NCBI GenBank assembly: GCA_023439125.1
Contig: JAEXOU010000005.1
Coordinates: forward strand, 1-64,000
Direction: 5' to 3'
From: Bacillota bacterium
Lineage (GTDB): Bacteria > Bacillota > Clostridia > Lachnospirales > Lachnospiraceae
DNA: 64,000 nucleotides
A model generated the notes under the pieces. It was given only the letters and a program-made list of their open reading frames with translations, was not told the DNA's origin and ran no database searches. Each line of letters starts with the position of its first letter. The stretch's first letter is position 1. Positions 1 to 10,251 of this stretch are shown one piece after another. The translations under genes were made by a program, and so were the position numbers.

Positions 1-108
1 TTACCAGTTACAAAAAAACTGAGCGTGGTTGACTCCTATTTGTCATGCCCCAGAACGGACTTGTTATCATTATATCAGACATAGAAAGAAAAAAGTATGG
101 AATTCTAT

Positions 109-237
109 TTACAAAACGGGAAATTTGCTTACAAAAATAAGATAGACGGGAATTTTGCGTACAATACGGGAGTTTCACTTACAGATAGAATTAGACCATG
201 TGGTAAACGGGAATTTTGGACTACAAACGGGATTCTT
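109..237. repeat. 20-bp-phased TTACAAA array, left copy
   Basis: TTACAAA-like heptamers lie at 109, 129, 159 (GTACAAT), 179 (TTACAGA) and 231 (CTACAAA), giving spacings of 20, 30 and 20 bp; several are followed or preceded by CGGG-AATTT. A leader at 8-50 (GTTACAAAAAAACTGAGCG, then GTTGAC and TCATGCC) is repeated at 1848-1882. Phased short direct repeats of this kind are typical of transposase-binding ends. A 64-codon reading frame across the array (97-291) is low complexity and I do not call it a gene. Confidence 0.6.
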
Positions 238-381
238 GAAATACATGTGAGCCTTCGAAGAAGAGTCCTTAATGTAAAGGTCCAGCGTTAATTGTAAAAT
301 GAAACGCAACCTTTTCCATTACAATTAACAGTTTTTGAGTAGCTTGTTATATATCTGCTAAGAGGTTGCATCTTAGCTTAC

Positions 382-415
382 AAAAGTCTAGTGTATGTCA
401 AAGCACTAGGCTTTT
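382..415. terminator. Hairpin upstream of transposase
   Basis: AAAAGTCTAGTG and CACTAGGCTTTT form a 12-bp stem with one G-T pair and a 10-nt loop, followed by a T-rich stretch. It sits 60 bp before the transposase start. Such hairpins commonly stop outside transcription from entering a transposase gene. Confidence 0.55.
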
Positions 416-453
416 AGTTTGCACTTTTTTACATAATCCTCTAATCTAAGATA

Positions 454-1799
454 GTTGGCGGCAGATTGGAGGATATTATGTCAAAGTTTTTTAGTTATGA
501 AGAAAGACTTCATTTACAAAGTAATCTGAAGGAAGGCCTTTCCTTTAAAGAAATCAGCCGCAGATTAGAGAAAGATCCAAGCACCATATCAAGAGAAGTT
601 CGTAACTATAGTTCTGAAATTGCAACAGGCTATCCAGGCCAGACTCATAATACTTGTAAAAATCGTAGGACTTGTAACCGACGGAGAATCTGCGATGGAA
701 ACTGCTCTCGAAGCGTCATTTACTGTAAAAACTGCAGTCTTTGTAATCAAAGCTGTACTGACTATGTAGAAGAAGTCTGCTGGGCCAGGCTCCGCGCTCC
801 CTACATATGCAATGGCTGCAAGCAGATAGGTAAGTGTTCTTTAGTGAAGACCTTTTATGATGCAGAGAAAGCCCACATTAAAGCAAATGAAACTATTTCA
901 GAGTCAAGAAGCGGTCTGTGTGTAGCAGAACAGGAAGTAATTCGTCTGAATCAAATCCTATCTCCATTGGTGAAACAAGGACAATCTCTTCATCAGATTT
1001 ATATCAATCATAAGGATGAACTTATGTGCAGTGAAAAGACGATGTATAACTACATTGATGCTTGCCTATTTGATGTCCGGAATATCGATCTACCAAGAAA
1101 GGTCAGATTTCGAGAGCGATATAAAAAGCCAGAATTCAAAGTTGACAAAAGCTGCCGTGTTGGACGAACCTACGAGGAATTCGAGAAGTTCCTAGAGAAG
1201 AGCCCTGATACAGCAGTGGTACAGATGGACTCTGTCATCGGGAGTAAGGGTGGAAAATGTCTTTTAACGATTCACTTTGTGGATACCAGTTTTATGCTAG
1301 CCTTTCTAAGGGATGCCAATACTTCTAAATCTGTGACGGACGTGTTCGCATATTTATACGAATCATTAGGTGACAGAACCTTTCAAACTCTATTTCCGGT
1401 CATCGTAACCGACAACGGTAGTGAATTTTCGAATCCGAAAGCCATAGAAGAACCTGATATACTATCAGGAAGGAAAACACGTGTATACTACTGTGATGCT
1501 GGAAAGCCATATCAAAAGGGCGCTATTGAAGTAAATCATGAATTGATACGAAGAATTCTCCCAAAGGGAGCAAGCTTTGATCAACTGACACAGGGTGATA
1601 TCGATTTAATGATGAATCACATCAATTCTTACAAAAGAAAAAAGCTGAACAATCGTAGTCCATACGAAACATTCAGCTTTTACCACGGTGAAGAAGTTTT
1701 AGAAAAGCTTGGATGTAAACCAGTCCGCTCTGGTGACATCATACTAAAACCTTCACTTTTAAAGAAATAATGTAACCTGTAAACTGTTAAGCCGCCAAC
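454..1799 (+). mobile_element. Candidate IS30-type insertion sequence
   Basis: The unit runs from GTTGGCGGC (454-462) to GCCGCCAAC (1791-1799) and contains only the transposase. The boundaries are tentative. An alternative is that the element is larger and includes one or both of the phased TTACAAA arrays at 109-237 and 1934-2050, which are direct rather than inverted repeats. Confidence 0.4.
478..1770 (+). CDS. IS30-family transposase
   Basis: This is a 430-residue DDE transposase. The N-terminal helix-turn-helix (about residues 5-40, with KEISRRLEKDPSTISREV) is the IS30 DNA-binding signature. A long Cys-rich section follows (about 55-120, with many CxxC-type pairs), and a rve/DDE catalytic core spans about 240-390. 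The core shows D in VVQMDSVIG, D in VTDNGSEF and E in KGAIEVNHE. I chose ATG 478 because GGAGG lies 5 bases upstream; a TTG at 466 overlaps that site. The frame is intact, so the gene may still be active. Possible short inverted repeats, GTTGGCGGC at 454-462 and GCCGCCAAC at 1791-1799, flank it, but 9 bp is short for the family and no target duplication could be fixed. Confidence 0.9.
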   Translation: MSKFFSYEERLHLQSNLKEGLSFKEISRRLEKDPSTISREVRNYSSEIATGYPGQTHNTCKNRRTCNRRRICDGNCSRSVIYCKNCSLCNQSCTDYVEEVCWARLRAPYICNGCKQIGKCSLVKTFYDAEKAHIKANETISESRSGLCVAEQEVIRLNQILSPLVKQGQSLHQIYINHKDELMCSEKTMYNYIDACLFDVRNIDLPRKVRFRERYKKPEFKVDKSCRVGRTYEEFEKFLEKSPDTAVVQMDSVIGSKGGKCLLTIHFVDTSFMLAFLRDANTSKSVTDVFAYLYESLGDRTFQTLFPVIVTDNGSEFSNPKAIEEPDILSGRKTRVYYCDAGKPYQKGAIEVNHELIRRILPKGASFDQLTQGDIDLMMNHINSYKRKKLNNRSPYETFSFYHGEEVLEKLGCKPVRSGDIILKPSLLKK

Positions 1800-1847
1800 A
1801 CCTGTTCATAGCCACAAAAACAGGGGTGGATTCTCCGATTACAAAAA

Positions 1848-2050
1848 AATCGAGCGAGAGTTGACCTCCCTTTGGCATGCAGTTATATAAGTATAATACG
1901 ACGAATTTAAGTAAAAATCAAACTGCATCTCGGTTACAAATATAGATTCTCGTTTACAAACAAGGGTAAAAGTTGCGTTTCGGTTACAAATATTTATTCT
2001 CACTTACAAAGATTGATTCTGGGCGTACAAAAATGCGTCTCGTGTTACAA
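1848..2050. repeat. 20-bp-phased TTACAAA array, right copy
   Basis: The heptamers lie at 1934, 1954, 1984, 2004, 2025 (GTACAAA) and 2045, so the spacing is 20, 30, 20, 21, 20. The leader at 1848-1882 matches the leader of the left array in the same orientation. The repeated 20-30-20 phasing in both copies argues for a protein-binding array. Confidence 0.6.
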
Positions 2051-2286
2051 CTGACCGGTGACCCCAGAAATTAAGAAATTACGGAATTAGGTACTCAGTT
2101 AAAAATACAAAATATGTAAAAATATAACGAAAATTGGTTGAATGATGTATGGTTAAATGTTATAGTAGTTATTATCACAGAGAAGAAACAATTATAGAGA
2201 TTGCTAGGCTTGTGTAATTTAAAATATCTACAAATGATCTCTTATTATGTTTCTTTACGTGGTAATAATTTAAAGGGGATTAAAAA

Positions 2287-5200
2287 ATGAGGAAAAAAAT
2301 GAGGAAAGTATTAGTATTGTTAACAACATTGGCAATTTGTGTTAGTACATTAAATATTAATGTATATGCCCAAGAAAATTGCTCAACTGAACAATCTACA
2401 ACAGAAGTTACCGTTAATAACGAGACTCAAACCGTGATGGGAGATGAGGAAAAGAAAGAAGATATTCAAGGTGACTGGGATGGCATAACGACAGAAAAAA
2501 TTTATGAAACAGAAGGTTATAGAATAATCTTTACATTAACTAGTTATTGGCAAGACGGCTACAATGCCAATATACAGATTATTAATACTGGAAATTCTAT
2601 TATTGAGAATTGGTATTTAGATTATACTTCTAAAAATACAATTACTCATATTTGGAATGCTGAAATTAATAGTTATGAAAAACAAAAATATATCATTAAA
2701 AATGCTTGTTGGAATCAGAACATTGAAAGTGGTAAAAGTGTAGAATTTGGTATTAGCGGGAATGAACAATTTCTTGGATTTCCAACTGTATGTATCTTAT
2801 CAAATATAGAAAAAGAAAGTGAGAAGGAAGATTACTCTGCTTTATATTAGTTAGAGAACGATTGGGGTAGTGGTTTTACAGGGAGTATCACAATTACAAA
2901 TAACACAGATACTACTATTGAGGATTGGACTATCGAGTTTGATTTTGATAGAGAAATTACTGCAATATGGAATGCCCAAATTGTTGCTCATGAGGGAACA
3001 CATTATATAATAAAGAATGCAGTATACAATGCTAATATTTCATGTGCTTCCAATGTTATATTTGGTTTTAATGGAGAAGGTGGAAAACAAGAAAGTCAAC
3101 CAGTTAATTATAAGCTCAATACATATAAATGCCAAAAAGAAGAGATTAACGTAGATGCCATTAATGTTGATAGAGTAGTAGAAACTCTTGAAATCGGGTA
3201 TCATGGAACAGATACAGCTGAATCAGTAACTCAAAATATCGACTTAATCTATGAAATGAATGACGCAACCATTAGTTGGACGAGTAGTAATCCTATACTT
3301 GTTAATAACAATGGAGAGATAACTAGGCCTGAAGAAGAGTCAGAATGGGTTATACTTACAGCAACAATTATTTGTAATGAAATAGAAGCAAAAAAGGAAT
3401 TTAGAGTTAGAGTTGTAAAAAATTTGTATGTTGATTATAATATAAACTACATAGAAGATTTTGATAGTTTAGAATATTTGTATGCGTTTAATGATGGTGA
3501 ATCGGAGGACGATTTATCCATATATTTAAAAGATGATAATACAATCGAGTTAATTAGTGGCGCATATACAGATATGATTATTGATTCACCAGATGAAGCT
3601 ATCTTATCACTTTATCAGGTGGAAACCTTACTAGGAATGAATGAACCCAAGGATGAGCTTGTATGGATTGGAACAGCCAATGATGGAACATCAATACGAT
3701 ATCGATTTCAACAAGTTTATCAAGGAATCCCAGTATATGCAAGAGAAGTGACAGTTATGACTGATTATGAAGGAAAAACTGTTGTATTAAGAAGTGGATA
3801 TAAGAAAGATATTGAAATCTCCCCTGAACCTAAATTATCAAGTATGGATGCTATTGAAATAGCAAATGTAAATGGTTTTACAAAGGCTAGTATCGATAGA
3901 CTTTATGTATATGTAGATAGAGAACCAGAACTTGTTTGGAACATATATGCAGTAGACTCAGATCAAAAGGCATACAGTTTACTTGTAAGTGCTAATGATG
4001 GAGAAGTTGTATTAAAAGAGCCGGTACAAATATATAATATGGTACCAACAAAAGAAGGTTTTGAAGTGAACGAATGTGAAAATGACTATCGTCTCGAAGA
4101 TACAAATCGCCAAATTGAAACATATAGATACTATGGTGATGATTACATAGTAGCATGTGATGATAATGACTGGAGTGATGATGTATATAAAAAGCCGATT
4201 GCTGGTTATACAAATGTAATTCAAGTATATGATTATTTCAAGAAAAATTATAGTAAAAAAATAAATAGAAAGATAAAAATATATGTTGATTCTGTACAAG
4301 ACTATTCAGAATATGGTATTGACATAGACACTGGTAACATTGTTTTAGGTTTTAGTAATAAAGATGCTTATTCTATAGAAACAGTTGCACATGAGTATAC
4401 TCACGCAATCGTAGCCGATGAGACAAATTTAGGCACTACGGGTATTCAAGGATCAATTCATGAGGGATATGCTGATATATTTGGAGAACTACTAGAGGGT
4501 AGTGATGATTGGATCGCCCTAAAAGATGATGAGATAAATAGGAGAAATATTAAAGATCCTTATAATACTGAGAATCCAGTAAGTGTTAGCGGAAAATATT
4601 ATGGCAATCCAGACGATGATTATGATAAGGGTAATGTACATCTTAATAGTACCATTATTTCTCACACCTTCTGGAATATGTATGATATGGGAATAAAAGA
4701 TAAGAAAATATTGGAAAAATTATGGTATAAGAGTATATTAATAGGCTATGATGGTTCAGATACCACATTCCAATCAGTTTTAATCTCTGTTTTAGCTTCG
4801 GCAACAGCTTTGAAAATGTCTTCAAATGAGAGAGCCATAATTAAAGAGGCATTTCATCAAGCAGGCATTACGGATAACAGAATTGGAAGAGTTACAGGTA
4901 CCAATGTTTGGTCTGGAAAGATTTATGAAGTTGATAATGACTTAAACATATCGAATAATAAAGTACTAAAGGGTGTTAACATAATTATACAAAAGAATTC
5001 TTATACAAAATTTGAGATGACAACAGATGATACTGGAGTGTTTTATTTTCCAGATTTATTACCAGGAACCTATACATTAATAGCAACAAAGAGAGGTTAT
5101 TTAGATTTAAAAACACAATTATATATTGGCGGAACGGATAGAAATTACTATTCGACATTTGAATTAATACCCGATGCTAATGCGGGGATAGGAACAGCTT

Positions 5201-5874
5201 CAGGTATAATTCGAGATGCAATTACAGGACAGGGGATAAAAGGGTTAACACTTGAAATAAGAAGAGGGATGAATGTTAAGAGTGGCACGTCGACAGAAGT
5301 CGAAACTGATGAAAATGGACAATACATTACGCCTGGTCTAGGAACAGGTTATTACTGTATCAAAATATATGATAAAAATAAGAAATATCTTACAGATTAC
5401 TTTAATGTTAAAATACTAGGTAGTATGGGAAATATAGGGAATCAAGACGCCGTTGTTTCAACTAAACTTAGTAAAGATCAGATAAGAATAGTCCTAGAGT
5501 GGGGAGCTTTGCCTTATGACTTAGATTCACATTTGGTTGGGCCAAATTCATTGCATGTTTTCTATGGTGATAAGAACTATACGGATAGTGAAATGTTTGT
5601 AGAACTCGATATAGATGATACGAATTCCTATGGACCAGAAACAATAACTCTTAATAATTTACAGGAGGGTATATATAGCTTTTATGTATATAATTATTCA
5701 GGAACACCAAGTATCACCAAATCAAATGCAAATGTAAAAGTTTATTTTGCTAATAAAACAGAACCAGCTTATATTTTTTCTGTCCCAAATGTTGGTAATG
5801 GATTACAGTGGAACGTATTTACTTATGACACTAGAACAAGAAAAATAACTACAATAAATAAACTAAGTCAATAA
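2287..5874 (+). pseudogene. Secreted M4 (thermolysin-like) metalloprotease with CBM-like modules, interrupted by TAG
   Basis: One frame of 1196 codons is broken only by TAG at 2848-2850 (codon 188). Order: signal peptide (about 1-29); CBM2-like module (about 75-180); after the TAG a second CBM2-like module starting at LENDWGSGFTGSITI; a bacterial Ig-like segment (TISWTSSNP); an FTP-type propeptide (about 430-600); the M4 catalytic domain with HEYTH and the downstream GSIHEGYADIFGE zinc and catalytic residues; two carboxypeptidase-regulatory-like repeats; and a C-terminal segment with LEWGALPYDLDSHLVGP, as in YfaP-like domains. It would be exported and zinc-dependent. The TAG falls exactly at the junction between the two CBM-like modules. 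Re-initiation at ATG 3256 would give a protein without a signal peptide. The gene is recently inactivated, read through, or affected by a base error. Confidence 0.75.
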
Positions 5875-5920
5875 GGGTAAACACTACTTGAATACACAAA
5901 TGTATTGGGGGGAGCAGAAT

Positions 5921-6577
5921 ATGTTAAAATTAAAACAAATCATTAAGAAACCCATCGTTATCATAATAATTATTTTTATGATCATTATATTAAGTGCTTT
6001 AGCGATAGGACTAACTATGTACAGAAATTATCTGAAGAAACCAGTGGAGGGGATTGATCAGAAGGTAGTGTTTTTTGTATTTGAGGATCATGAAATGCTT
6101 GATAAGAGCAAGTATCCAGATGGTTATTACCCAGACGGAAAGTATGGAAAACTTTTTTATATAGACAATACTGGACGAAAGATATCTTATACCGTAAAGA
6201 AGAAAGATGTTTATATTCCTTATTGTGACAGTGCAGAAATACTATCGTATTTAGAAAATAATGAGTGGAACGATTGGGAAAAGGGATTAAGTAAAGATGA
6301 ATTGAAAGAGTGTTATGAGTGGTTACAACAGGTGGATTTAGAAAATTGTGAGTATGAGACGAAAGAGTACCATATATTTGATGGCAAAGCATATTATTTG
6401 ATAGGTGTTAGATATCATAATGGTGAACCTGAGTTTATTACTCTATATATTAATGGAGATAGAATCAAAAATAATTTAGATCCATATGCTAAAAAGATAA
6501 ATGAGATATTATTAGACAAGTATCCACTTGATGAATGGGGCAAGGAATATAGAGGAGGGCGTGAAGTTGAACTATAA
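5921..6577 (+). CDS. Membrane-anchored hypothetical protein
   Basis: This is a 218-residue protein with one N-terminal membrane segment (about residues 10-33, very Ile-rich) and an acidic, Tyr-rich outer domain. I chose ATG 5921 because GGGGGAG lies 6 bases upstream; an earlier in-frame start at 5888 has no such site. It follows the protease gene by 46 bp in the same direction. I recognise no family. Confidence 0.7.
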   Translation: MLKLKQIIKKPIVIIIIIFMIIILSALAIGLTMYRNYLKKPVEGIDQKVVFFVFEDHEMLDKSKYPDGYYPDGKYGKLFYIDNTGRKISYTVKKKDVYIPYCDSAEILSYLENNEWNDWEKGLSKDELKECYEWLQQVDLENCEYETKEYHIFDGKAYYLIGVRYHNGEPEFITLYINGDRIKNNLDPYAKKINEILLDKYPLDEWGKEYRGGREVEL

Positions 6578-6818
6578 ACCAGTTTCTATTAATGTCAAAC
6601 TGGGTAACGTTAAGAAATGTGCCTCTGGCATTTTAATTTTTCAAGAATTCGAATTAAGTGATGGAATCATCTTGAAGAAAAGTAATCACAAGGTACTTGA
6701 AGTCCATCGTTGTCAAGCAGCAAATTATAATACAACAATTTCTTATACTTACTTTTTAGAGGATATCAAGCTGATAGAAGCGCAAAAGGTTGGTAACTTC
6801 CACCTCTTCGCAAATTGA
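6567..6818 (+). CDS. Small hypothetical protein
   Basis: This is an 83-residue frame starting with TTG 6567, 8 bases after GAGGAGG, inside the last codons of the preceding gene; ATG 6528 in the same frame is an alternative start. The overlap suggests translational coupling. No signal peptide, membrane segment or known motif is visible. It could be a fragment of a longer lost domain. Confidence 0.4.
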   Translation: MNYKPVSINVKLGNVKKCASGILIFQEFELSDGIILKKSNHKVLEVHRCQAANYNTTISYTYFLEDIKLIEAQKVGNFHLFAN

Positions 6819-7010
6819 TAAAAAATTGCGTATGGAAATTTGATTGAAATCATTTAAATTGAGAATTCTCCGCAAAAAATTTGCGGGAGAAAAGTATGAT
6901 ATATGTCATAAGGTATTTAAAGAGTCACTGTTTATGCATTTTTACAAATACGAATTTCAAAACTTCGCAAAGCAGATGGGAATGTAGTTTAAGCTACGAG
7001 CCTAGAGTGT

Positions 7011-7064
7011 AATAAAAAAGACTGATTGAGAGTATAAATTTACTCTCAATCAGTCTTTTTTATT
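7011..7064. terminator. Strong bidirectional hairpin terminator
   Basis: A perfect 24-bp inverted repeat (7011-7034 and 7041-7064) has a 6-base loop, with A-rich and T-rich flanks so that it can act in either direction. It closes the protease region. Confidence 0.85.
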
Positions 7065-7069
7065 GCGCT

Positions 7070-7200
7070 CTGGGCGACAGCCCCCTATGAGGAAGTAGAG
7101 AGGCACGTACTTTGCCGAACGGATTCCGAATAGGCGGCTCGTAGCTTAAACGGCGTTTAGCACAAGCGTAATGCGAATAAGAGGCACGTAGCTTAGACAG
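7070..7200. repeat. Dispersed modular intergenic repeat, copy 1
   Basis: The modules GGCGACAGCCCCCTATGAG (7073), GAACGGATTCCGAATAGG and CGTTTAGCACAAGCGTAAT (7154) recur at 15842-16080 and 16841-16889. The rest of the 864-bp gap between genes (6819-7682) holds the terminator, AT-rich sequence and a 12-codon frame at 7631-7666 with a ribosome site but no recognisable product. Confidence 0.6.
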
Positions 7201-7682
7201 CTTCTTGACTCTGAAATAGTCTCACTTGTTACGCTTTGCGTAAAATTTGCGTGCAACATGCTTTTTGGTAGTTTAAGCGAATTATGAAAATACATACATT
7301 GATATTTTAGATAATTGCTGATCGAAGTGAACGTGGAAGCATCATCATAATAATGAGAGAGCACTATCTTATAAATTATTATTTGTCATATATACTCATA
7401 TAGTGTCATTATATGTCGAGAAACATTTACTTAATCAATTAAATATGTTATAATATTAACAATCTATCATAAGGAGTTATGACAACTATAGTGAAGCGAT
7501 AATCTTTAGCAGCACAATTCATGTAGTTTTTGGCATAAGCATAATCAAAAAACGCTAATCTTACGATGCAGCGAGTCTGTGGATCAGTTTGCAAAAACAA
7601 TCTATTATGATAATTTAAAGGAGAGTAATCATGGTAATGTTTATGACAAAACATAATATTCATTAGAAAGGACAGATGAAAT

Positions 7683-9794
7683 ATGCAAAAATACGATGAG
7701 AGGATTTTTCGGTCAAAGGCTAATAAGCGAGCAAGAGCAACATGGCTTGCATTAATGTTGATTGTAACTATTTATTATGGTGTTAAAGCATTGTCTGGTG
7801 ATATTGTTAAGGAATGGTTTGTTTTGTTTTCAGCCATAGGGTGGATTACGTATTTTACAGCAGGAATATTGTTAAAGATTAAAGGCATGGATTTTTCTGG
7901 ATATAAGTGGATTTTGGGAATAGGATATCTGATATTTTTTGCCGTTATTTCATGGACGACATTAGATGAGATATCCTATATATTTATCCTACCGTTGATT
8001 TCCATATTGATTCTGTACAAAAATCCGAAATTAATGGGTGTAATGATGATGTTAACGATGTTTGTACTCATTACCAATAATTTATATAAGGGTCGTGTTA
8101 AGGGAATGATGGAATTCGTATCGAGTATTGACTGTGCATTGCAGTTTGCAATTGTTTTATGCTGTTATGCATGTACCAATATGGGCATTAAGTATCTTGT
8201 AGAGTCGGATAGTGCCCTTACTGATTCCATTCAGAGCAATTTAAAGCGTGTGATTCAGACCATTGAGAAGGTTAAAGTAGCAAGCAATCATGTTGTTGAG
8301 GGTGTAACAGTTGTAAGGGAACTGGCTGATGAGAACAGAACCGGTGCTAAAAATGTGGTGAAAGACATGCAGGAACTATCCAATGATAACAGTATGTTAA
8401 ATGACAGAACCATTTCTTCAATGGACATGACTACTGCTATCCATACACAAGTAACAAATGTTGCCGATCTTATGGAAGAAGTGGTTAATTTGATTCAGGC
8501 CTCCGTGGAGCATGCTAATGTCAGTTCCGAAGAACTAATCGGTGTTGTTGAGACCACCGGTCAGATGGCTAATCTTTCAGCAGAAGTGGAAAAAGTTCTC
8601 AATGAGTTCAAACAAGAATTTGAAAATGTCAAACTAGAAATCGGTACGATTGATAATATTACATCAAAGACGAATCTTCTTGCATTAAATGCTTCTATTG
8701 AGGCGGCAAGAGCAGGCGAATCAGGCAAGGGCTTTACAGTAGTAGCAAATGAAATCCGAGAACTCAGTAGCGGAACCAAGAACTCATCTGAAAGAATTAT
8801 GAATGCGTTGGCACATCTGGAAGAAACATCAGAGAAGATGTTAGAAGCCGTTACAAAAACCATTGTATTAATTCAAGACAATATGGACAAGGTATCACAT
8901 GTTAATCGAAGTGTGTCCAATATAACAAAAGATGCAACAACACTTGGTGTTAATATCAAAGTGGTAGATAACGCAGTAAAAGAGGTAGAAAACTCCAATA
9001 AGATACTTGTCGATAATATGAAGCAGGTATGTCACGTTATGGATGTTATGACGGGACGTATCAATCGAGCAGAATATACAACGAAAGAGATGCTTAGTAA
9101 GTTTGAAGAAAGCGCTAAGAACACTGAGAATATTGAAGTAGTTGTCGGACGGCTTATGGAAGAACTCGGAGTTGGTGGTTTCATGGGAAGCCAGGACTTA
9201 AAAGAAGGAATGAAGGTTACAGTTGTTTTAAAAAATAGTAGCAATCCTCAAAAAGAGTTTATCGGTGAAGTTATATCACATGAAAATCATGAGGTTACTG
9301 TAGTACTTGAGAACGATAACAAGACCGTTTTAATGAATAAACAAGAATTGTGCCAGCTTTGTATTACTGTAGATAATGTTCATTACTTCTGGGATAATAT
9401 AGAAATCATAAGTACAAAAGCAGAGAAGAAGAGTACATATAAGCTTATTGTTGATACAAATCCACAGGTATATAACCGTAGAAAATATCCGAGAATGCCT
9501 CTTGCAAATGCATGTAGTATAAAAATGGGAAGCAACAGCGTATCTTATAGTGGTAGAATGGTTAATATTAGTGCAAACGGATTTGCATTTATTACAAACG
9601 ATGAATTGTTTGCTAATAGCAAGGGGCAAGACATTATAGTACATATAGAAGATCTTGATATTTTGAATGGTAAATCGTTGCAAGGCCGTATTATTCGCGC
9701 TTCTAATAATGACGGTGAGTACATGATCGGTTGCAGAATGCCGCAAGACAGCCAGTTGATTGAAGAATATGTAAGCCAGAATTACAGTCAATAG
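7683..9794 (+). CDS. Chemoreceptor fused to YcgR/PilZ (c-di-GMP-binding) module
   Basis: This is a 703-residue protein. About six membrane segments fill residues 20-170 with no extracellular sensor domain. A methyl-accepting signalling coiled coil follows, with the conserved tip [22 protein letters not shown] at about residues 330-352. After about residue 500 comes a YcgR-N-like beta domain ([13 protein letters not shown]). The last 110 residues are a PilZ domain with RRKYPR and NISANGF, corresponding to the RxxxR and (D/N)xSxxG c-di-GMP motifs. It should relay or sense signals to CheA while binding c-di-GMP, linking chemotaxis to the motile/sessile switch. It appears to be a single-gene transcript. 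Confidence 0.9.
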   Translation: MQKYDERIFRSKANKRARATWLALMLIVTIYYGVKALSGDIVKEWFVLFSAIGWITYFTAGILLKIKGMDFSGYKWILGIGYLIFFAVISWTTLDEISYIFILPLISILILYKNPKLMGVMMMLTMFVLITNNLYKGRVKGMMEFVSSIDCALQFAIVLCCYACTNMGIKYLVESDSALTDSIQSNLKRVIQTIEKVKVASNHVVEGVTVVRELADENRTGAKNVVKDMQELSNDNSMLNDRTISSMDMTTAIHTQVTNVADLMEEVVNLIQASVEHANVSSEELIGVVETTGQMANLSAEVEKVLNEFKQEFENVKLEIGTIDNITSKTNLLALNASIEAARAGESGKGFTVVANEIRELSSGTKNSSERIMNALAHLEETSEKMLEAVTKTIVLIQDNMDKVSHVNRSVSNITKDATTLGVNIKVVDNAVKEVENSNKILVDNMKQVCHVMDVMTGRINRAEYTTKEMLSKFEESAKNTENIEVVVGRLMEELGVGGFMGSQDLKEGMKVTVVLKNSSNPQKEFIGEVISHENHEVTVVLENDNKTVLMNKQELCQLCITVDNVHYFWDNIEIISTKAEKKSTYKLIVDTNPQVYNRRKYPRMPLANACSIKMGSNSVSYSGRMVNISANGFAFITNDELFANSKGQDIIVHIEDLDILNGKSLQGRIIRASNNDGEYMIGCRMPQDSQLIEEYVSQNYSQ

Positions 9795-9916
9795 GATAAT
9801 GATAAGAGTGGACGGTATTAACAAATTGACACAAAAGTTGTGTAAAAACTACATAGAAATGAATAGTAGATTTAATAAATCCTAGTGAATATCTATGGTG
9901 CTTATGCTAGATTAAC

Positions 9917-10018
9917 ATTATTATAACATGATTTTATAAGAGGCTTAAAAAGCCTATAACTATGGCATATATGCGGGTTATAGGTTTTTTAGGACTCTTT
10001 TGTTTTTGATTTCATTAC
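9917..10018. repeat. Dispersed hairpin repeat, copy 1
   Basis: This roughly 100-bp unit runs from TAACATGATTTTATAAGAGGC to TTTGATTTCATTA and recurs at 17203-17308. It contains a hairpin (CCTATAAC / GTTATAGG, 9953-9985) followed by T6, so it may terminate the chemoreceptor transcript. The rest of the 457-bp gap up to 10252 is AT-rich, and AAAAGTATAATATATGTCATAA at 10095 resembles 6891-6912. Confidence 0.6.
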
Positions 10019-10251
10019 CTCGTAAAAGGATATTGTAATTTGATTCGTTTTGCGGTAAATTTGCGTTCAATCTTTGGCGAAGTTTACCCAAAGAAAAGTA
10101 TAATATATGTCATAATGTACTATCTTTATTGATATTAGTTAAAGTATAGAGTACAATGTAGAAAAATGGGTTAAATGGAAGAATAAAATAATATATGGTA
10201 ATAAGTTAAAGTAAACCGTGATTATTATGATTCACCTAAGGAGATGAATAG

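Noticed and set aside
97..291. 64-codon open frame at the left edge
   Set aside because: It is made of the phased TTACAAA repeats and has no ribosome site.
2848..2850. Pyrrolysine or other recoding at TAG
   Set aside because: No pyl genes or downstream signal are seen, and many genes in the window end normally with TAG.
7631..7666. 12-codon ORF with ribosome site before the chemoreceptor
   Set aside because: It is too short, has no codon bias suggesting attenuation and no following hairpin.
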